64,000 bases of DNA, from the NCBI GenBank assembly GCA_963969495.1, contig OZ018326.1:154628306-154692305 (forward strand), read 5' to 3'. The translations under genes and the position numbers were made by a program. Shown one piece after another: positions 45,208-56,147 of the stretch (the first letter of the stretch is position 1; each line of letters opens with the position of its first letter). The notes below the pieces were generated by a model. The model had not been told where the DNA came from. It saw nothing but the letters and a program-made list of their open reading frames with translations, and made no database searches. Origin of the DNA: Ceratothoa steindachneri (Eukaryota > Arthropoda > Malacostraca > Isopoda > Cymothoidae).

Positions 45208-45317
45208 TAGAGCTCTTGGAATATTTTGATTATTTGCTATACTTTGTTTTTTTTTCACCACAGAATCAGCGAAAGCTAAGTTGCTCTTTTTTTCTTATTA
45301 CTACTTAAGTTCTTACT

Positions 45318-46337
45318 TTGTTTGAAAAAGTGATGGAGTTCAGGGATGAAAGTGAGCATGAGTGTCGGAATGTATGCATTGGTTGTGGTGTATTAAGTGA
45401 GGGGAATACATGTGTTGTATGTGGGCTGCGTGAATGCATTGTAGATTTCGAGGGGATGAGAAGGCAGGACTTAGACACGATATGTAGGCTGGAGGGGTTA
45501 GTTGCTGAGCTTAGGAGAAAACTTAGTGTTAGGACTAGGGATGGAGATAGGTTAGGTGGTGAGGTAGGCCAGTTAGATGTTTCAGGTGAAGGTAGAGGGC
45601 TGGTGGAAGAGGTAGGATATGAGAGTTCTAGGGATAGTAAAGTTAGCCCCCTTAGATTAGTTATAAATAGGCCTAGTAAAGATGGGGGACAGTGGAGAGA
45701 GGTTAGGAAACGTGTAGCTCGGGAGGCTTCTGTTCTTTGTGAGAATAGGGTTGCCTCTGTTGAGGTGGTTAGCCAGGGATGGAATAGGTGTGTGAGTCAG
45801 AGGGACACAGAACCTATTAGCTTGACGAATAGATTCAGTGCCCTAAGAGAGTAAGTAACTGGAAGTGATATGACTGATGGGGGTGGGGGTGGAGGTAGAG
45901 TGACTGGTAGTTTGAATGAGAAAAGGAGTAGGGATGGAGTTAGGTCTGTGGGGGTTAGGAATAGGAGTCTGACTGAAGTGCTTGTGATGGGTGATTCGCG
46001 AGTTAGATATTTAGATAGGAAGTTGAATGCAAGTAGATTGAATGGTTTGAGGGTGTGTTTGCCGGGTGCTGGAGTGAGAGATCTGTCTGATAGGTATGAG
46101 GAGCTGGTGTCTGGCTGTGCAAGGGATGCGGTTGTGATTACACATGTAGGAGTAAATGATGTGAAGAAAGTGGGTGTATGTGAGTTACGTGAGAGGTACA
46201 AGAGGTTGATTGAAATGGTGAAAGAATGTAGAATGAAAGGTGTTGTGACAGGTGTGCTTCCAAGAATGGATGTTGGGGTAGAATGGATGTCTCGTGCGAT
46301 TGGGCTGAATGATTATGTGAGGAGGATGTGTGAGATG
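45318..46337 (+). pseudogene. LINE ORF1: zinc-finger, coiled coil, SGNH esterase
   Basis: A cysteine head CIGCGVLSEGNTCVVCGLRE (C-x2-C-x8-C-x2-C) is followed by a coiled-coil-like segment (RRQDLDTICRLEGLVAELRR). One in-frame TAA at 45852-45854 separates it from the esterase: VLVMGDSRVRYL has the block I GDS nucleophile, VCLPGAGV the block II Gly, and THVGVNDV the block III GxND. Block V with the catalytic Asp/His is lost at the deletion junction near 46337. The matching block V (DGLHLS) exists in the other copy at 63380. ORF1 esterases of CR1/L2 LINEs are thought to act on lipids or membranes; the role is unclear. Confidence 0.8.
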
Positions 46338-48269
46338 GAGGCCATTAGGAACAAAAGTAGGAAACCATTATGGTGGAATCAGGAAATAGGTAGAAAATTT
46401 TCAGAGAAGAAAAGGACACAAAAAATCACAGGTAGAAAATAATATTCAAAATTGATGTGATTATAGAATGGCGCGGAATGAGTTAAATAAGATTATAAAG
46501 AAGAACAAAAGGGTGTCAGAAACTAAATTAGCTCAGGATAGCAACAAAGACCTAGAAAGTTATTTAGTTACTATAAAATTAATAACAAGTCTTGCAGAGT
46601 TAAAATAGGACCTATCAAATATCAAGGGGTTGTGAAAGAAACTGATGAGGAAATAGTTGAGGTACTAAATGGTCATTTTGCATCAGTATTTACAAAGGAG
46701 AAACTAAATAGTCTTATGTATAGTACTCATGGGTCAGGGAAAGAGGTGTTTACTACCATTAGTGGGGATTGGAGGAAGATAAAAGGACTAATAGGTGAGT
46801 TAGATGCTACCCAGGCCTCCAGCCCTGATAATATTCATTCTAGGATACTTAAAGAAGGGGTAGAAAGTATCTCAATAGCTCTGGAGAAGTTGTATACTAG
46901 GTCACTGGAATATGGAGAAATACCCGATGATTGGAAGAGAGCGAATGTAGTCCCCATTTTCAAGAAGGGTACTAAATAGAATGCAAATAACTTTAGACTG
47001 GTTAGCCTAATTCCTGTAGTCTGTAAAATTCTTGGGAAAATAGTTGAAAAGGGGATTTGCCAACATCTAGAGAGGGAGGGGTTAATCAGCGATGCTCAGC
47101 ATGGGTTTAGATCAGGTAGATTCTGTTTGACTAATTTACTAGACTTTCTGGAGTTCGTAAAAAATCAAGTAGATAAGGGAGAGAATGTAGATGTAATTTA
47201 CTTGGATTTTAGTAAAGCATTTGATAAGGTACCACATAGAAGACTAGTTCATAAATTAAAAATGATTGGGATATGTGAAGGTGTTTCAAATTGGATAGCT
47301 GAGTGGCTGAAAGATAGGAAGCAAAGGGTAGTGCTTAATTATGTAAAGTCAGAGTGGAGGGATGTTATCAGTGGGGTTCCTCAGGGATCAGTTCTCGGCC
47401 CATTATTATTTGTCATCTATATAAACGATCTTGGAGAGGCAGTTAATAATAAAGTGTCAATTTTTGCGGATGATACCAAATTAGCAGCTGTAGTTAAAGA
47501 TATTGATAATAATTTTAAAGTGCAGGGGGATTTAAATAAATTGTTTTTCTTGGCACATAAGTGGCAAATGACTTTCAACCTTGATAAGTGCAAAGTTATT
47601 AACATGTGAAAAGATAATAGAGAATTTAACTATGAAATGGATGGGCATTGGCTGAGCTCAGTAGAGGATGAGAAAGATCTAGGAGTAGTAATAGATAAGT
47701 CATTAAGGTTATCTAAGCAGTGTATTGAAGCAAGAAATAGGGCAAATAGAGTGCTGGGTTTCATTAAGAGAAATGTCAGTTACAAAAGTAAGGTGGTTAT
47801 TCTTAAACTCTATAACTCTTATGTTAGGCCACATCTAGAGTACTGTATACAGGCAGGGTCCCCACATTTTAGATACGATATTAACCTTCTCGAGTCAGTG
47901 CAACAAAGATTATTCCTTATCTGAGGCACCTTCAATATATAGATAGACTGAGGGTATTAAATATGTTCTCGTTCGAAAGGAGGTGTGTGACAGGGGATAT
48001 GGTTGAGCTCTTTAAAAAAAAATTCTGGGATAGATAAATTGGATGTTAGCAAGTTTTTTGAGTTAGATGATGGAAATCGGACTAGAGGTCACCACTTGAA
48101 ATTTAAAAAGCAAGAGTCTAGGTTGGATTTAAGAAAATATTTATTCACCAATAGAGTGGTAGACTTCTGGAACAAATTGCCGCGGAGGGTAGTAGGTAGT
48201 CCAAATTTAAATGTATTTAAGAGTAGGTTGGGTGAGTTTATGGGGAGGGAAGGTTGTGATCGTTCCTAA
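46338..48269 (+). pseudogene. LINE ORF2: RT and C-terminus
   Basis: It starts at the deletion junction with IRNKSRKPLWWNQEI (the linker after the endonuclease). RT blocks follow: ASSPDNIHSRILKEG, IPDDWKRANVVPIFKKG, VDVIYLDFSKAFDKVPH (first Asp), SGVPQGSVLGPLLFVIYIND, VSIFADDTKLAA (FADD) and WQMTFNLDKCKVINM. Then DEKDLGVVIDKSL, YNSYVRPHLEYCIQAG and, after a shift, FWNKLPRRVVGSPNLNVFKS to the stop at 48269. Breaks: A-tract shift at 46420, stop at 46977-46979, TGA 47607-47609, shift near 47905, and others. No nuclease domain. Confidence 0.9.
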
Positions 48270-48480
48270 GTTTTGTATATATTAATATTGTTTGGATATA
48301 TCTATAGCTGCATGATTTAGTTCTTGACAACCCTTGATTGGTGATACCCTCGTTTTTGGACACAATCCTCTGGATGTAGTTTTCCTGGGAGTTTGGGTGC
48401 CTTAAAAAAGAGGCCATTTGACTCGGATGACCTATGATGGGCCCTTGTGTCTTTTGTCATCCGTGAAATTATGTTATGTT

Positions 48481-49350
48481 TTTAAATAAGCCTTGATGGC
48501 GTTTCGAAAACCATGACCATAAATTTTGTTTGATTGAAGATGTCAGCCGTTAGCTTTAGGCTTAATGCGCCCGCGAAGTAAATTTTGGAATAAAGATTTG
48601 CGCTTTAAGAAATACAATTATATAAATATATTAATAAAATTCAACGAATGTACAGAGATAAGTAGGTTAAGTAAATATGGTGAAACAATATAGAGTGAAT
48701 GATATAGGAAATAATAATATAGTAATATAGAGTATCTTTGATATAGTAAATTACATTGAGTTGAAAGTAATATAGTGTAGTAATTTAGAGTATTTTAAAG
48801 TATCTATAATGGACTGTGAATTGGGACTTCAAGGAGAAGTAAAAATAATTTGGACTTACTCTCGTATTGTCGTTTGCAACGAATGTGAGAGTGAAATTAA
48901 CTCAGTATGATTTTTTTTGAGGTAATTGAATAATTGTAGAAAGAATGGTCACAAACGTCTAGACGACGAGAGCGGCGAGTCAAATGGGAAGGTTTGCGTG
49001 CTTATTTGGTCGAGCTGGGAACGTATGTTTTTTTCTTTGTGTGTGAAATTAAAGAGATGTTGTTTTGAACAGTATACGTAATTGAATTGACAAGTAAAAT
49101 AAATGAATTAATTAATTATTAAGTTTAGCATAATGATTTGATTTACAAAAGTTAAAGGAAATTAATTTTGAAGATTAAATATACAAAGTTAAGTAAAATG
49201 ATTAAATTAACAGTTAAAGTAAAGTAATTATATGATTAAATTGACAAGTTAAAGTAATGCATAATGAATTTTACATAATAATGGATGTATATACATATTT
49301 AAGTTTCCCAGGAGATTTTTATTATAGGAATGCCCAGTGGCATTGCTATA
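48481..49350 (-). mobile_element. Gypsy LTR copy B, part 2
   Basis: From AAGCCTTGATGGCGTTTCGA to ATGCCCAGTGGCATTGCTAT it matches 8530-9518. It lacks the following CA and polypurine tract; no pol tail is present on this side. Confidence 0.75.
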
Positions 49351-49975
49351 CCTGTACATTCAAAAATAAAGACATTGCAAAGATTGCCCAAGAAAAAGTA
49401 ATGTTTATTGCGAGAAATGCGACATTCACTTACATCCAAAATGTTTAAAAAAATATCATATTCAATAGACTAATAAAATATGATATATACAGTTGATTTA
49501 TGTATATATACTTGCAAATATAAAACATTCATATAATTTATAGAGGAAAACAAATATTTTTCATTTGCATGTGTGTTACTTATAAAGGGAATTTTTTATG
49601 TAATTTGCAAAAGGAAATACTAAATTTGATTATTATTAAAATTGGTTTATTATCATTATTATTCAAATATAATCATTTAAAAAATATGTAGTCATTGGTA
49701 ACATCATGAATTTTGCTAATGTAACTAATTATTCCAATAATTTATTTACACTCTTACAACCCTGTGATATTTGGTATGGGATCTGCCGAGCATCCGTTAT
49801 AATTGACAGGTTTTAATTCCTTAACCCCCTAATATATTGAAAAAATACTTATACAAAATATTACGTATTGTACTCTTATTATTATGTTAAATTTTCAAAC
49901 AATTTGAGAAATAATTCAACTTCCGGTACGAATAGGTTAATTATGATACTATGTTATAATACTGACTACTGATCC
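49351..49975. other. AT-rich stretch, no recognised gene
   Basis: A near-palindrome ATATCATATT...AATATGATAT at about 49453-49485 is the only structure seen. Confidence 0.4.
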
Positions 49976-50660
49976 CGTTGTATGTTTGCAAGCCTATTTA
50001 TTCTAACTCAAATTTAGGGGCGTGTCTCCCCTTTTCCAAACTGAGCACGGGGCGGAGATTATCTGATCAGATAGTATGTGCGTGTTTTCTCCGATCCGAC
50101 TGCTGGGCGGAGCTCACTCGATTAGAGGGTGTGTGCGTGTTCAGTGTAGGCACGTGTGCACCAAGAGATTATTCAAATTTAGAAACCTGACCGGGCATTA
50201 TCAAGCCGCCATCCGTAGCAAGATTGATTTCGTCTTTCACTGGCTTACGTCAAGGCTCCCCTTCCATCAAATTCCGTTCGATATATGCACAGCTGTTTCC
50301 ACTGTCTTTCTTATCTCTGCGACCAGACTGTCGTCCTGCCCCTGTTTCCTAATGTGTGTATATTCGCGTGAGAACACAACGATTTCACTTACTTTATTAC
50401 AAAATATTTAGCATGGAATTGATACAAGATAGCATATTATTTCAATGTTCGGTTTATGTGCCCCATTTCAAGATTTCATAGCGCCAATGGGGTGCTCAAT
50501 ATGTGTGCTTCCTTGTTGGTTCTATTTCACTTTGTAATTGAGCACTACAAGCTCTTCAGAGTTCTTTCATATATTCGATTCTTATTCTGCTTTCTTATAT
50601 GACATCCTTTTCCGAGTATAATTTTTGCCATTCTCTTTATAAATTTATTCATTAATTAAT
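49976..50660 (+). repeat. Dispersed LTR-like repeat, plus-strand copy
   Basis: Best-preserved member of the family at 6345-6835 (minus) and 21627-22290 (plus). GTTGTATGTTTGCAAG at the start, GGGGCGGAGATTATCTGATC and GGCGGAGCTCACTCGAT follow. No TSD found. Confidence 0.55.
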
Positions 50661-51355
50661 TTCTTTCACATATTGTTTCTTATTTTAAACAAATAATTTT
50701 GAAAAATGCCAGTGTCGTCTCATTTGTTCCCATATTTCCCTGTTCTCTATGCAATTTAGTAGATACAAATTAGCATATCGTCTCAAAATTGATAATAGCA
50801 TCAGATAGACGCCATATTTGCTCAAAAGAAAACAAACCCAGTTTTGCATTCAACTGGGCGTATTCTTGAGAACTTTAGATCATTATTATATCTTAGGAAT
50901 TTGATGAAAGGTATGTCGTTATTTGTTCAAAGAGCCCGCCCATTATAAAACTCATTTCTAAGAAATTTTAATGTCAAATTGTAGTGGAAGCTTCGTTTAG
51001 TGTTATTTGTCCAACCCAACTGTACTACTATTAAAATGTGATTTTTCCTGAAGACTGATTATTGCAAAAATATATATATTACAAAATCTATAACGAATAC
51101 CTTGGCAAATATTGGCACACTAGTATTATTTAAGAGTTTTATAAATTGCTTCATAGAAATTTGATAAGGAACCTGGATTTTTGCCTAGAATGAAATTAAA
51201 AATTCCACCACGATCACTGCAATTCTGTTAATTGTTGTCTTTCTTTATCCGTTTCCACTCCACCAATGGTGCTCTGCAGGACCCTCACATCAATGTATTT
51301 CTAGCTCAAAATGTTAGTGCATATTCTGTTTTGACCGTCCGATCCGCCATATTCT
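50661..51355. other. AT-rich stretch, no recognised gene
   Basis: Nothing recognised on either strand. Confidence 0.4.
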
Positions 51356-51357
51356 GG

Positions 51358-51830
51358 TAAACATGAAGATCAACTGCGCGAATGATGAGATGCAAAATAG
51401 GTAAATATAAAGATCAGCGGTGTGCCTGAAAAAGTTTTTTTTGCGTGTGTTTCATACAAGGGGTGCTATGCTCCCTAGACCCCCCATTGATTGAAACAGG
51501 ATCATTGTAGGGGGGTCCTCCACAGTGATACCCCCCCCCCCCAGTATTCCCCTTGAATTTACTCCAAAAAGGTAAAACATATTGGAACAGGGATGAAATA
51601 CTTTGTGTCCCATCATTAGTGCCGCTGATCTTCATGTTTACTGCCAAATATTTTGTCCCTGTTCCAATATGTTTCACCTTTTTGGAGTAAATTCAAAGGG
51701 ACTACTCATGGGGTTTTATCACTGCAGGGGGTTCCCAGGTAACTGGTTCCCATACGATGATCCTGAGTTTCAATCAAATGGGGAGGTGTGGAGGGCACAG
51801 CCCCCCAGTATATAATCATAATTGTTTATA
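51358..51830. mobile_element. Merlin-related MITEs, inverted arrangement
   Basis: TAGGTAAATATAAAGATCAG at 51400 is mirrored by CCGCTGATCTTCATGTTTAC at 51624-51643. Two arms containing the CCCCTTGAATTTACTCCAAA / TTTTGGAGTAAATTCAAAGG sequence face each other around 51605. The right part ends with the CAGCCCCCCAGTATATAATC segment also found in the element at 31824. Confidence 0.6.
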
Positions 51831-51844
51831 GAATAATGTTATAA

Positions 51845-52143
51845 CGTTTGTATGTAGATTATCGGCGTGAACGATGGGACGTACTATTTCGTCCGTGTTC
51901 CAAAATGTTTCACATTTTTGGAGTACACTTAAGTTGACGGCTCGAGTGGGGGTAAACACAATGGGGGGACTACACTACGATGATCCTGAGTTTCATTAAA
52001 TTGGGAGGGGGGGGCCTAATTGTTTATAGAATAATAATTCAAAAAGGACTCAAACGCGCATGAATATTCCGACACGAGTGAACAATAATATTTCCCCCCC
52101 CCCCAATTTTTTTCCGCCCATGCTGCTAATCTACATATTTACC
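51845..52143. mobile_element. Merlin-related deletion derivative
   Basis: TATGTAGATTATCGGCGTGA at the left and CTGCTAATCTACATATTTAC at the right are the ends of the 31824-32956 family. AAACGCGCATGAATATTC and TTTCACATTTTTGGAGTACA are shared with that element. About 300 bases remain. Confidence 0.65.
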
Positions 52144-52290
52144 TTGTATTTAACCAAATGAAACATACATGCAAAAAAAAGATACTTTTTTGAGCGCGCT
52201 CCAGATCTTAATGTTTATCTATATTCTAATATTCGGAGAATAGCAATGTCTTCTGGGAAGAAGATCCTGTTATTGCAGTATAGGACCCTT

Positions 52291-53055
52291 GGTACCACTT
52301 CAGTTTCGGGGCACACGGTAGGTGGCGCCGTTTATAGGCTACAATTTTGGGCTACAATATGTCTTATGACGTCAGACGGTAGTGTCAGTTCTAAACAATT
52401 ACAGCATTATATTTTTTTGTATATGAGTATATACTGGGGGCTGCACCCCCCAGACCCCTCCAATTGATTGAAACTTAGGATTATCGCAGGGAGGTTCCCC
52501 CGCAGTGATATCTTCCCCATGAGCAGTCCCCCTTGAATTTACTGTTTTTTTCCCCAATAGCTTTTTACTGCCAGAAAAACCTAACCTAATGCCAAACAAT
52601 ATATACTTTTATAGGTTTCTTGATTAGTTTATGTGCCTCTAAATAATCTAAAAGTTTTTGCAGTCATGCAAAATAAACCTGAATTTGAATAATGAAGAAG
52701 TACAACTAGAGGACGAAAAAGTCATAACGAAACAGAAAAAAAATGCTTATTGAGTTGTATTTATAGCTACGATGTTGCCAGTAAGAAGCTGTTATCGTTC
52801 ACTGCGAAACAAAAAATATGAAAAAAAATGATAAAAGACATCAAGAAACCTTACCTAACTTAGAAAAACTATAAACGAGCAGAGGCGCAGATATTTAGTA
52901 AATAATACAGACTAAAAGTTACAAATCCCCAAAACAAGAAAAAAATATAACGCCGTGATTGGTCACATCTGAAGCTGCTGTCTGACGTCATCAGAGATAT
53001 ATTGTAGCCTACTAACAGCACCACTTACCGTGCGCCCCAAATCTGAAGTATTACC
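52291..53055 (-). mobile_element. Merlin-type transposon with 8-bp TSD (765 bp)
   Basis: GGTACCACTTCAGTTTCGGG begins the left end; the right end is its inverse with about 80% match for about 90 bases (including GGTAGGTGGCGCCGTTTATA / TACTAACAGCACCACTTACC). GGACCCTT (52283-52290) and TGACCCTT (53056-53063) flank it, an 8-bp duplication with one mismatch. It contains the first part of an ISXO2-like transposase on the minus strand. Confidence 0.8.
52590..52740 (-). pseudogene. ISXO2/Merlin transposase start, decayed
   Basis: The minus strand reads SSSCTSSLFKFRFILHDCKN and then stops. It is the same protein start as 59885 (SSCSSCASSLFEFRFILHNR). Confidence 0.6.
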
Positions 53056-53396
53056 TGACCCTTAAGCATGAGCATATATTTTGGTTTGTCTACTCTGGGT
53101 AATAAGAATTATGAGGGACCATGTAGTTTATATAGTATTCTAGTTTTGATAAAGGTACCTGTAAATGTTGAGAGGATGGGCAGTTGCAATTTTAGCTTAT
53201 TTTGAAGGTTGGCTCATTGAGGGGATGGGACTACAATGATCCTGAGATTTCAATCATTTGGGGGGGTCTGGGGGCACAACCTCAATGTATATAATCCAAA
53301 ATTGCCATAAACTTCATCCGCATAGATTTCAGCTCAGAAAAAGTTGCTAGGAAAAATAGCCCAAAATAAACTAAATGGAAAATGCTTTTTACTTAC

Positions 53397-53584
53397 TTGT
53401 GGAAAATACTTTGGTAATTCTGAAGATCCATAGCCTGTGAGTTTTCCCGCTCGCATTCCCATAATATTTTGTCCACCTCCCAATGTAGCGGCGGGATCGT
53501 GATTTCCTGGCCAAAGATTCCCGCCGCCCTGACATGGTCCGCTCGGTGGTTCAAGAAGAGGGTATTGAGGAGAGAGAGTATTTT
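53397..53584 (-). CDS. Candidate host-gene internal exon (188 bp)
   Basis: On the minus strand an AG acceptor (end of AAATTAAATTTAG) follows a T-rich tract, and the exon ends CCACAA|GTAAGT, a perfect donor. In between, a frame without stops encodes about 62 residues: SPQYPLLEPPSGPCQGGG, NLWPGNHDPAATLGGGQNIM and RAGKLTGYGSSELPKYFP. The sequence is Gly/Pro/Asn-rich, low-complexity, and GC-richer than its surroundings, unlike the AT-rich introns. Phase: two bases of a split codon at the start, complete codon at the end. I do not recognise the protein; it could be a nuclear or RNA-binding regulator. No other exon is visible in the window. Confidence 0.5.
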
Positions 53585-53692
53585 CTAAATTTAATTTACA
53601 CACAAAAAAAAAAGAGAAATCAACCACAACCCCAGAAAACAAAAATGTAAATTTACCCAATTTCAAAAATATTAACTATCTTTAACCACAAC

Positions 53693-53696
<4 letters not shown>

Positions 53697-53777
<81 letters not shown>
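53697..53777. repeat. (TA)n microsatellite, left of the Gypsy/OTU element
   Basis: About 80 bases of pure TA. Confidence 0.95.
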
Positions 53778-53780
<3 letters not shown>

Positions 53781-54559
53781 GCCTTACAACTTTACCCTGG
53801 CCACACACACGCAAATAAGGAAATGTTTAGGGCTTAACAACCAGATTGCCCAGTGCCACCATGTGTGTGTGTCCAACTTTCTTCAGCTCTGGGAGCGCTA
53901 TTACTGGTATGGGAGGGGGGGGGGAGGGAAAGGGAGGTGGGCCTGCTTTCTTGAGGGATCATTCGCCAAGGCAAATGATCCGCACTCAAGGATGGGGAAA
54001 TGGTGGTTCCAGTCAGAGCGGAAAGTGCGAGGGCTCAGGCCCCAATCGATGCATCCCTTTACTGCCACACGAGAGTTAAGATTGGCTTCAGCCGTCTTCG
54101 AAAGCCAGATGTCAGCTACAATCAGTACCACGGAACTGGAAAAGAGAAGGCACATTCAGTCACCTATTCACTGCCATACTCAAACATCTTTACTCCTAAC
54201 TCATTCAACCATATCCACTCTCACACAATCTTTACTCACCTATCTTCCGTCTAGGCGGCTCTTCCTTCCTCAGTCACAAACTTTACTTCCAAACTTTTAC
54301 CTACACTTTCTAAAGAAAAATATATGCTGAAAGAATCCGCCTAAAAAGAAAACAGGAGATGAATGGGGGAGCACAATAGAGATCCATCGAGTCCCCCCAC
54401 ACAAAGTAAAGACGGTGATCACACAATCCACACACACACATTCTGCAAAAAAAGAAAGAGATTAGACATGGGGGAGGGGAGGCGGACAACCAAACTACTA
54501 CATCCCTCCCAGCTAAATTCGCCTCACCTCACCATGTCTCCATCCCCATCTTCATTCAT
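53778..54559 (-). other. 3' region of the Gypsy/OTU element
   Basis: Contains TTGGGCCTTACAACTTTACC next to the TA array, a G-rich run (GGGGGGGGGGAGGGAAAGGG at about 53917) and short frames without homology. A 3' LTR is expected here, but I could not confirm one. Confidence 0.35.
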
Positions 54560-54913
54560 TCACAATGCTTTCGATATCACCCAGTCATACTCTTTCACTC
54601 TGCCTCTCCTCCTAGTCACAGGTCCATCAACTGTCTCTGTCATCTGTCGTAATGTCTCCTCATGTCTGTCCATGGCCCCTTCTCTATGTACTTCATCCAC
54701 ACACACATCCGACATTCCCTGACCAATCCCACTCAAATCCTCAACTAACCTCTCTACTACATTCATCAAACCTTCCCATTCTTTCATAGCATTTATCGAC
54801 TCTTGTTCCAATTTTGCACTTATCCCATTTATACTCTCTAGCATAGACTCAGACTCATTCAACGGAAACTTACAAATACTGTACTTTCTCACCAAACTGT
54901 TCCATCCATTCAT
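54560..54913 (-). other. Small ORF downstream of integrase
   Basis: 117 codons, acidic with a likely coiled coil (MLESINGISAKLEQESINAM and VVERLVEDLSGIGQG). No family recognised. It begins in another frame about 80 bases after the integrase stop. The position corresponds to where some Gypsy elements carry an extra ORF; it could also be a decayed integrase tail. Confidence 0.35.
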
Positions 54914-54992
54914 CCTTTCTCAACCGTTTACTCTTACGCTTTCCCCTTCCATGTTCAACTAACACTAACTGCTTCCCCTCTAAAGCACTAGA

Positions 54993-56102
54993 TTATATCA
55001 TCCACCATTTCACAGTCTCCATTCTTTCAGACAGATATTCATTCACCGGATGTTGCACCAAATATTGAGGAGGTTCACGCCACTTCCGCAACTGACCTTG
55101 ATGCGCTCTATGTTCATCCAAACTTCCATCCTCTCTTTCACGAACTATCACATAACTTACCCCATTCAACCAAACCTTTCTTACTACAAACAGACCTTCA
55201 AACTTCTCTTTCAACTTATCCACATTCAGTCTACCTTTTTTCTCAATCTCCTTTAGTACTTTATCACCCACAGAAAAACTCTCAAACCTTTTATTCCCTT
55301 TTCTCCACAACTCACGATCCTTCTCACTAAGTCCCATATGTGGCCTAATCATTCGTTCAAAGTTCATCAAATACTTACATGGTGACATTCCAATTGCCTT
55401 ATGCACTGTCATGTTATATGCCCAAAGCACTCTTCCCAAACATTCATCCCATTCTTTCCTATCTTTCACCATCAATCGTAACATCTCACTCAAAATTCTT
55501 ATCGTTCTTTCAGCCAAACCATTCACACTAGGCATATATGGCGTCGTTCGCACATGATCTATTCCCCATTCACTCAACATCTCCTCAAAAGCACGTCCTA
55601 CAAACTCAGGTCCATTGTCACTCAACATTTGCACAGGCTTACACATGTACATGGGCAACATTCTCTCACTCACTTCTCTAGCAACAGTCAATGAAGATTT
55701 ATTTGTCACAGGTGCAGCATACGCAAATTTGCTCTTATGATCCACCATCACAATCATCCCTACATACCCTCTTGCAGTCCTCGGAAAAGACACGCAATCG
55801 ATCGCTACCATTTCAAAGGGTTCATTCACACTCAACTTTAATACAGGTGGGGCAACATACACTCTCTGATACGTTCTCTTATGGCACACTTCACACATAG
55901 TCGCTACATCCACGCAAATCTTTCTCAAAAAGGGACTAAATATACATCCTTTCATACATTCCCACAATTTATTCTTACCCATATGTCCAAACCTATCATG
56001 CACAATTTTCACCATTCCAATCGTGCCACACACGGAGAACACCGGAATATATACATCCTCATCATCTATACATTGCAAAAAATACACTAAACCCTTGCAC
56101 AC
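54993..56102 (-). pseudogene. Integrase of the Gypsy/OTU element
   Basis: 369 codons. Zinc finger HHCC: H35 and H40 (VHDRFGHMGK) with C70 and C73 (MCEVC). Catalytic core: D102 in MVAIDCVSF, D162 in MLSDNGPEF and E198 in GLAERT, with 35 residues between the last two, the D,D-35-E signature. A C-terminal part follows with DKVLKEIEKKG and LFVVRKVWLNGVSYVI. All key residues are intact, but the frame is cut from the preceding ORF by a stop at 56148. Integrases insert the cDNA into host chromosomes. Confidence 0.9.
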
Positions 56103-56147
56103 TACAAACTTTCCAGCAAACCTTCTAAACTCTCTTAATATGCAACT

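Larger units (their letters stand above)
45208..48480 (+). mobile_element. CR1/L2-like LINE without endonuclease, inserted in a Gypsy LTR
   Basis: It begins TAGAGCTCTTGG and ends CATCCGTGAAATTATGTTATGTT (last 20 bases given in part: CGTGAAATTATGTTATGTT). Comparison with the uninterrupted LTR at 8480-9521 sets both borders. It has ORF1, a deletion that removes the end of ORF1 and the whole apurinic endonuclease, the RT, and a 3' UTR ending in the tail seen at 11605 and 60141. No target duplication is visible beyond about 3 bases. Confidence 0.85.
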
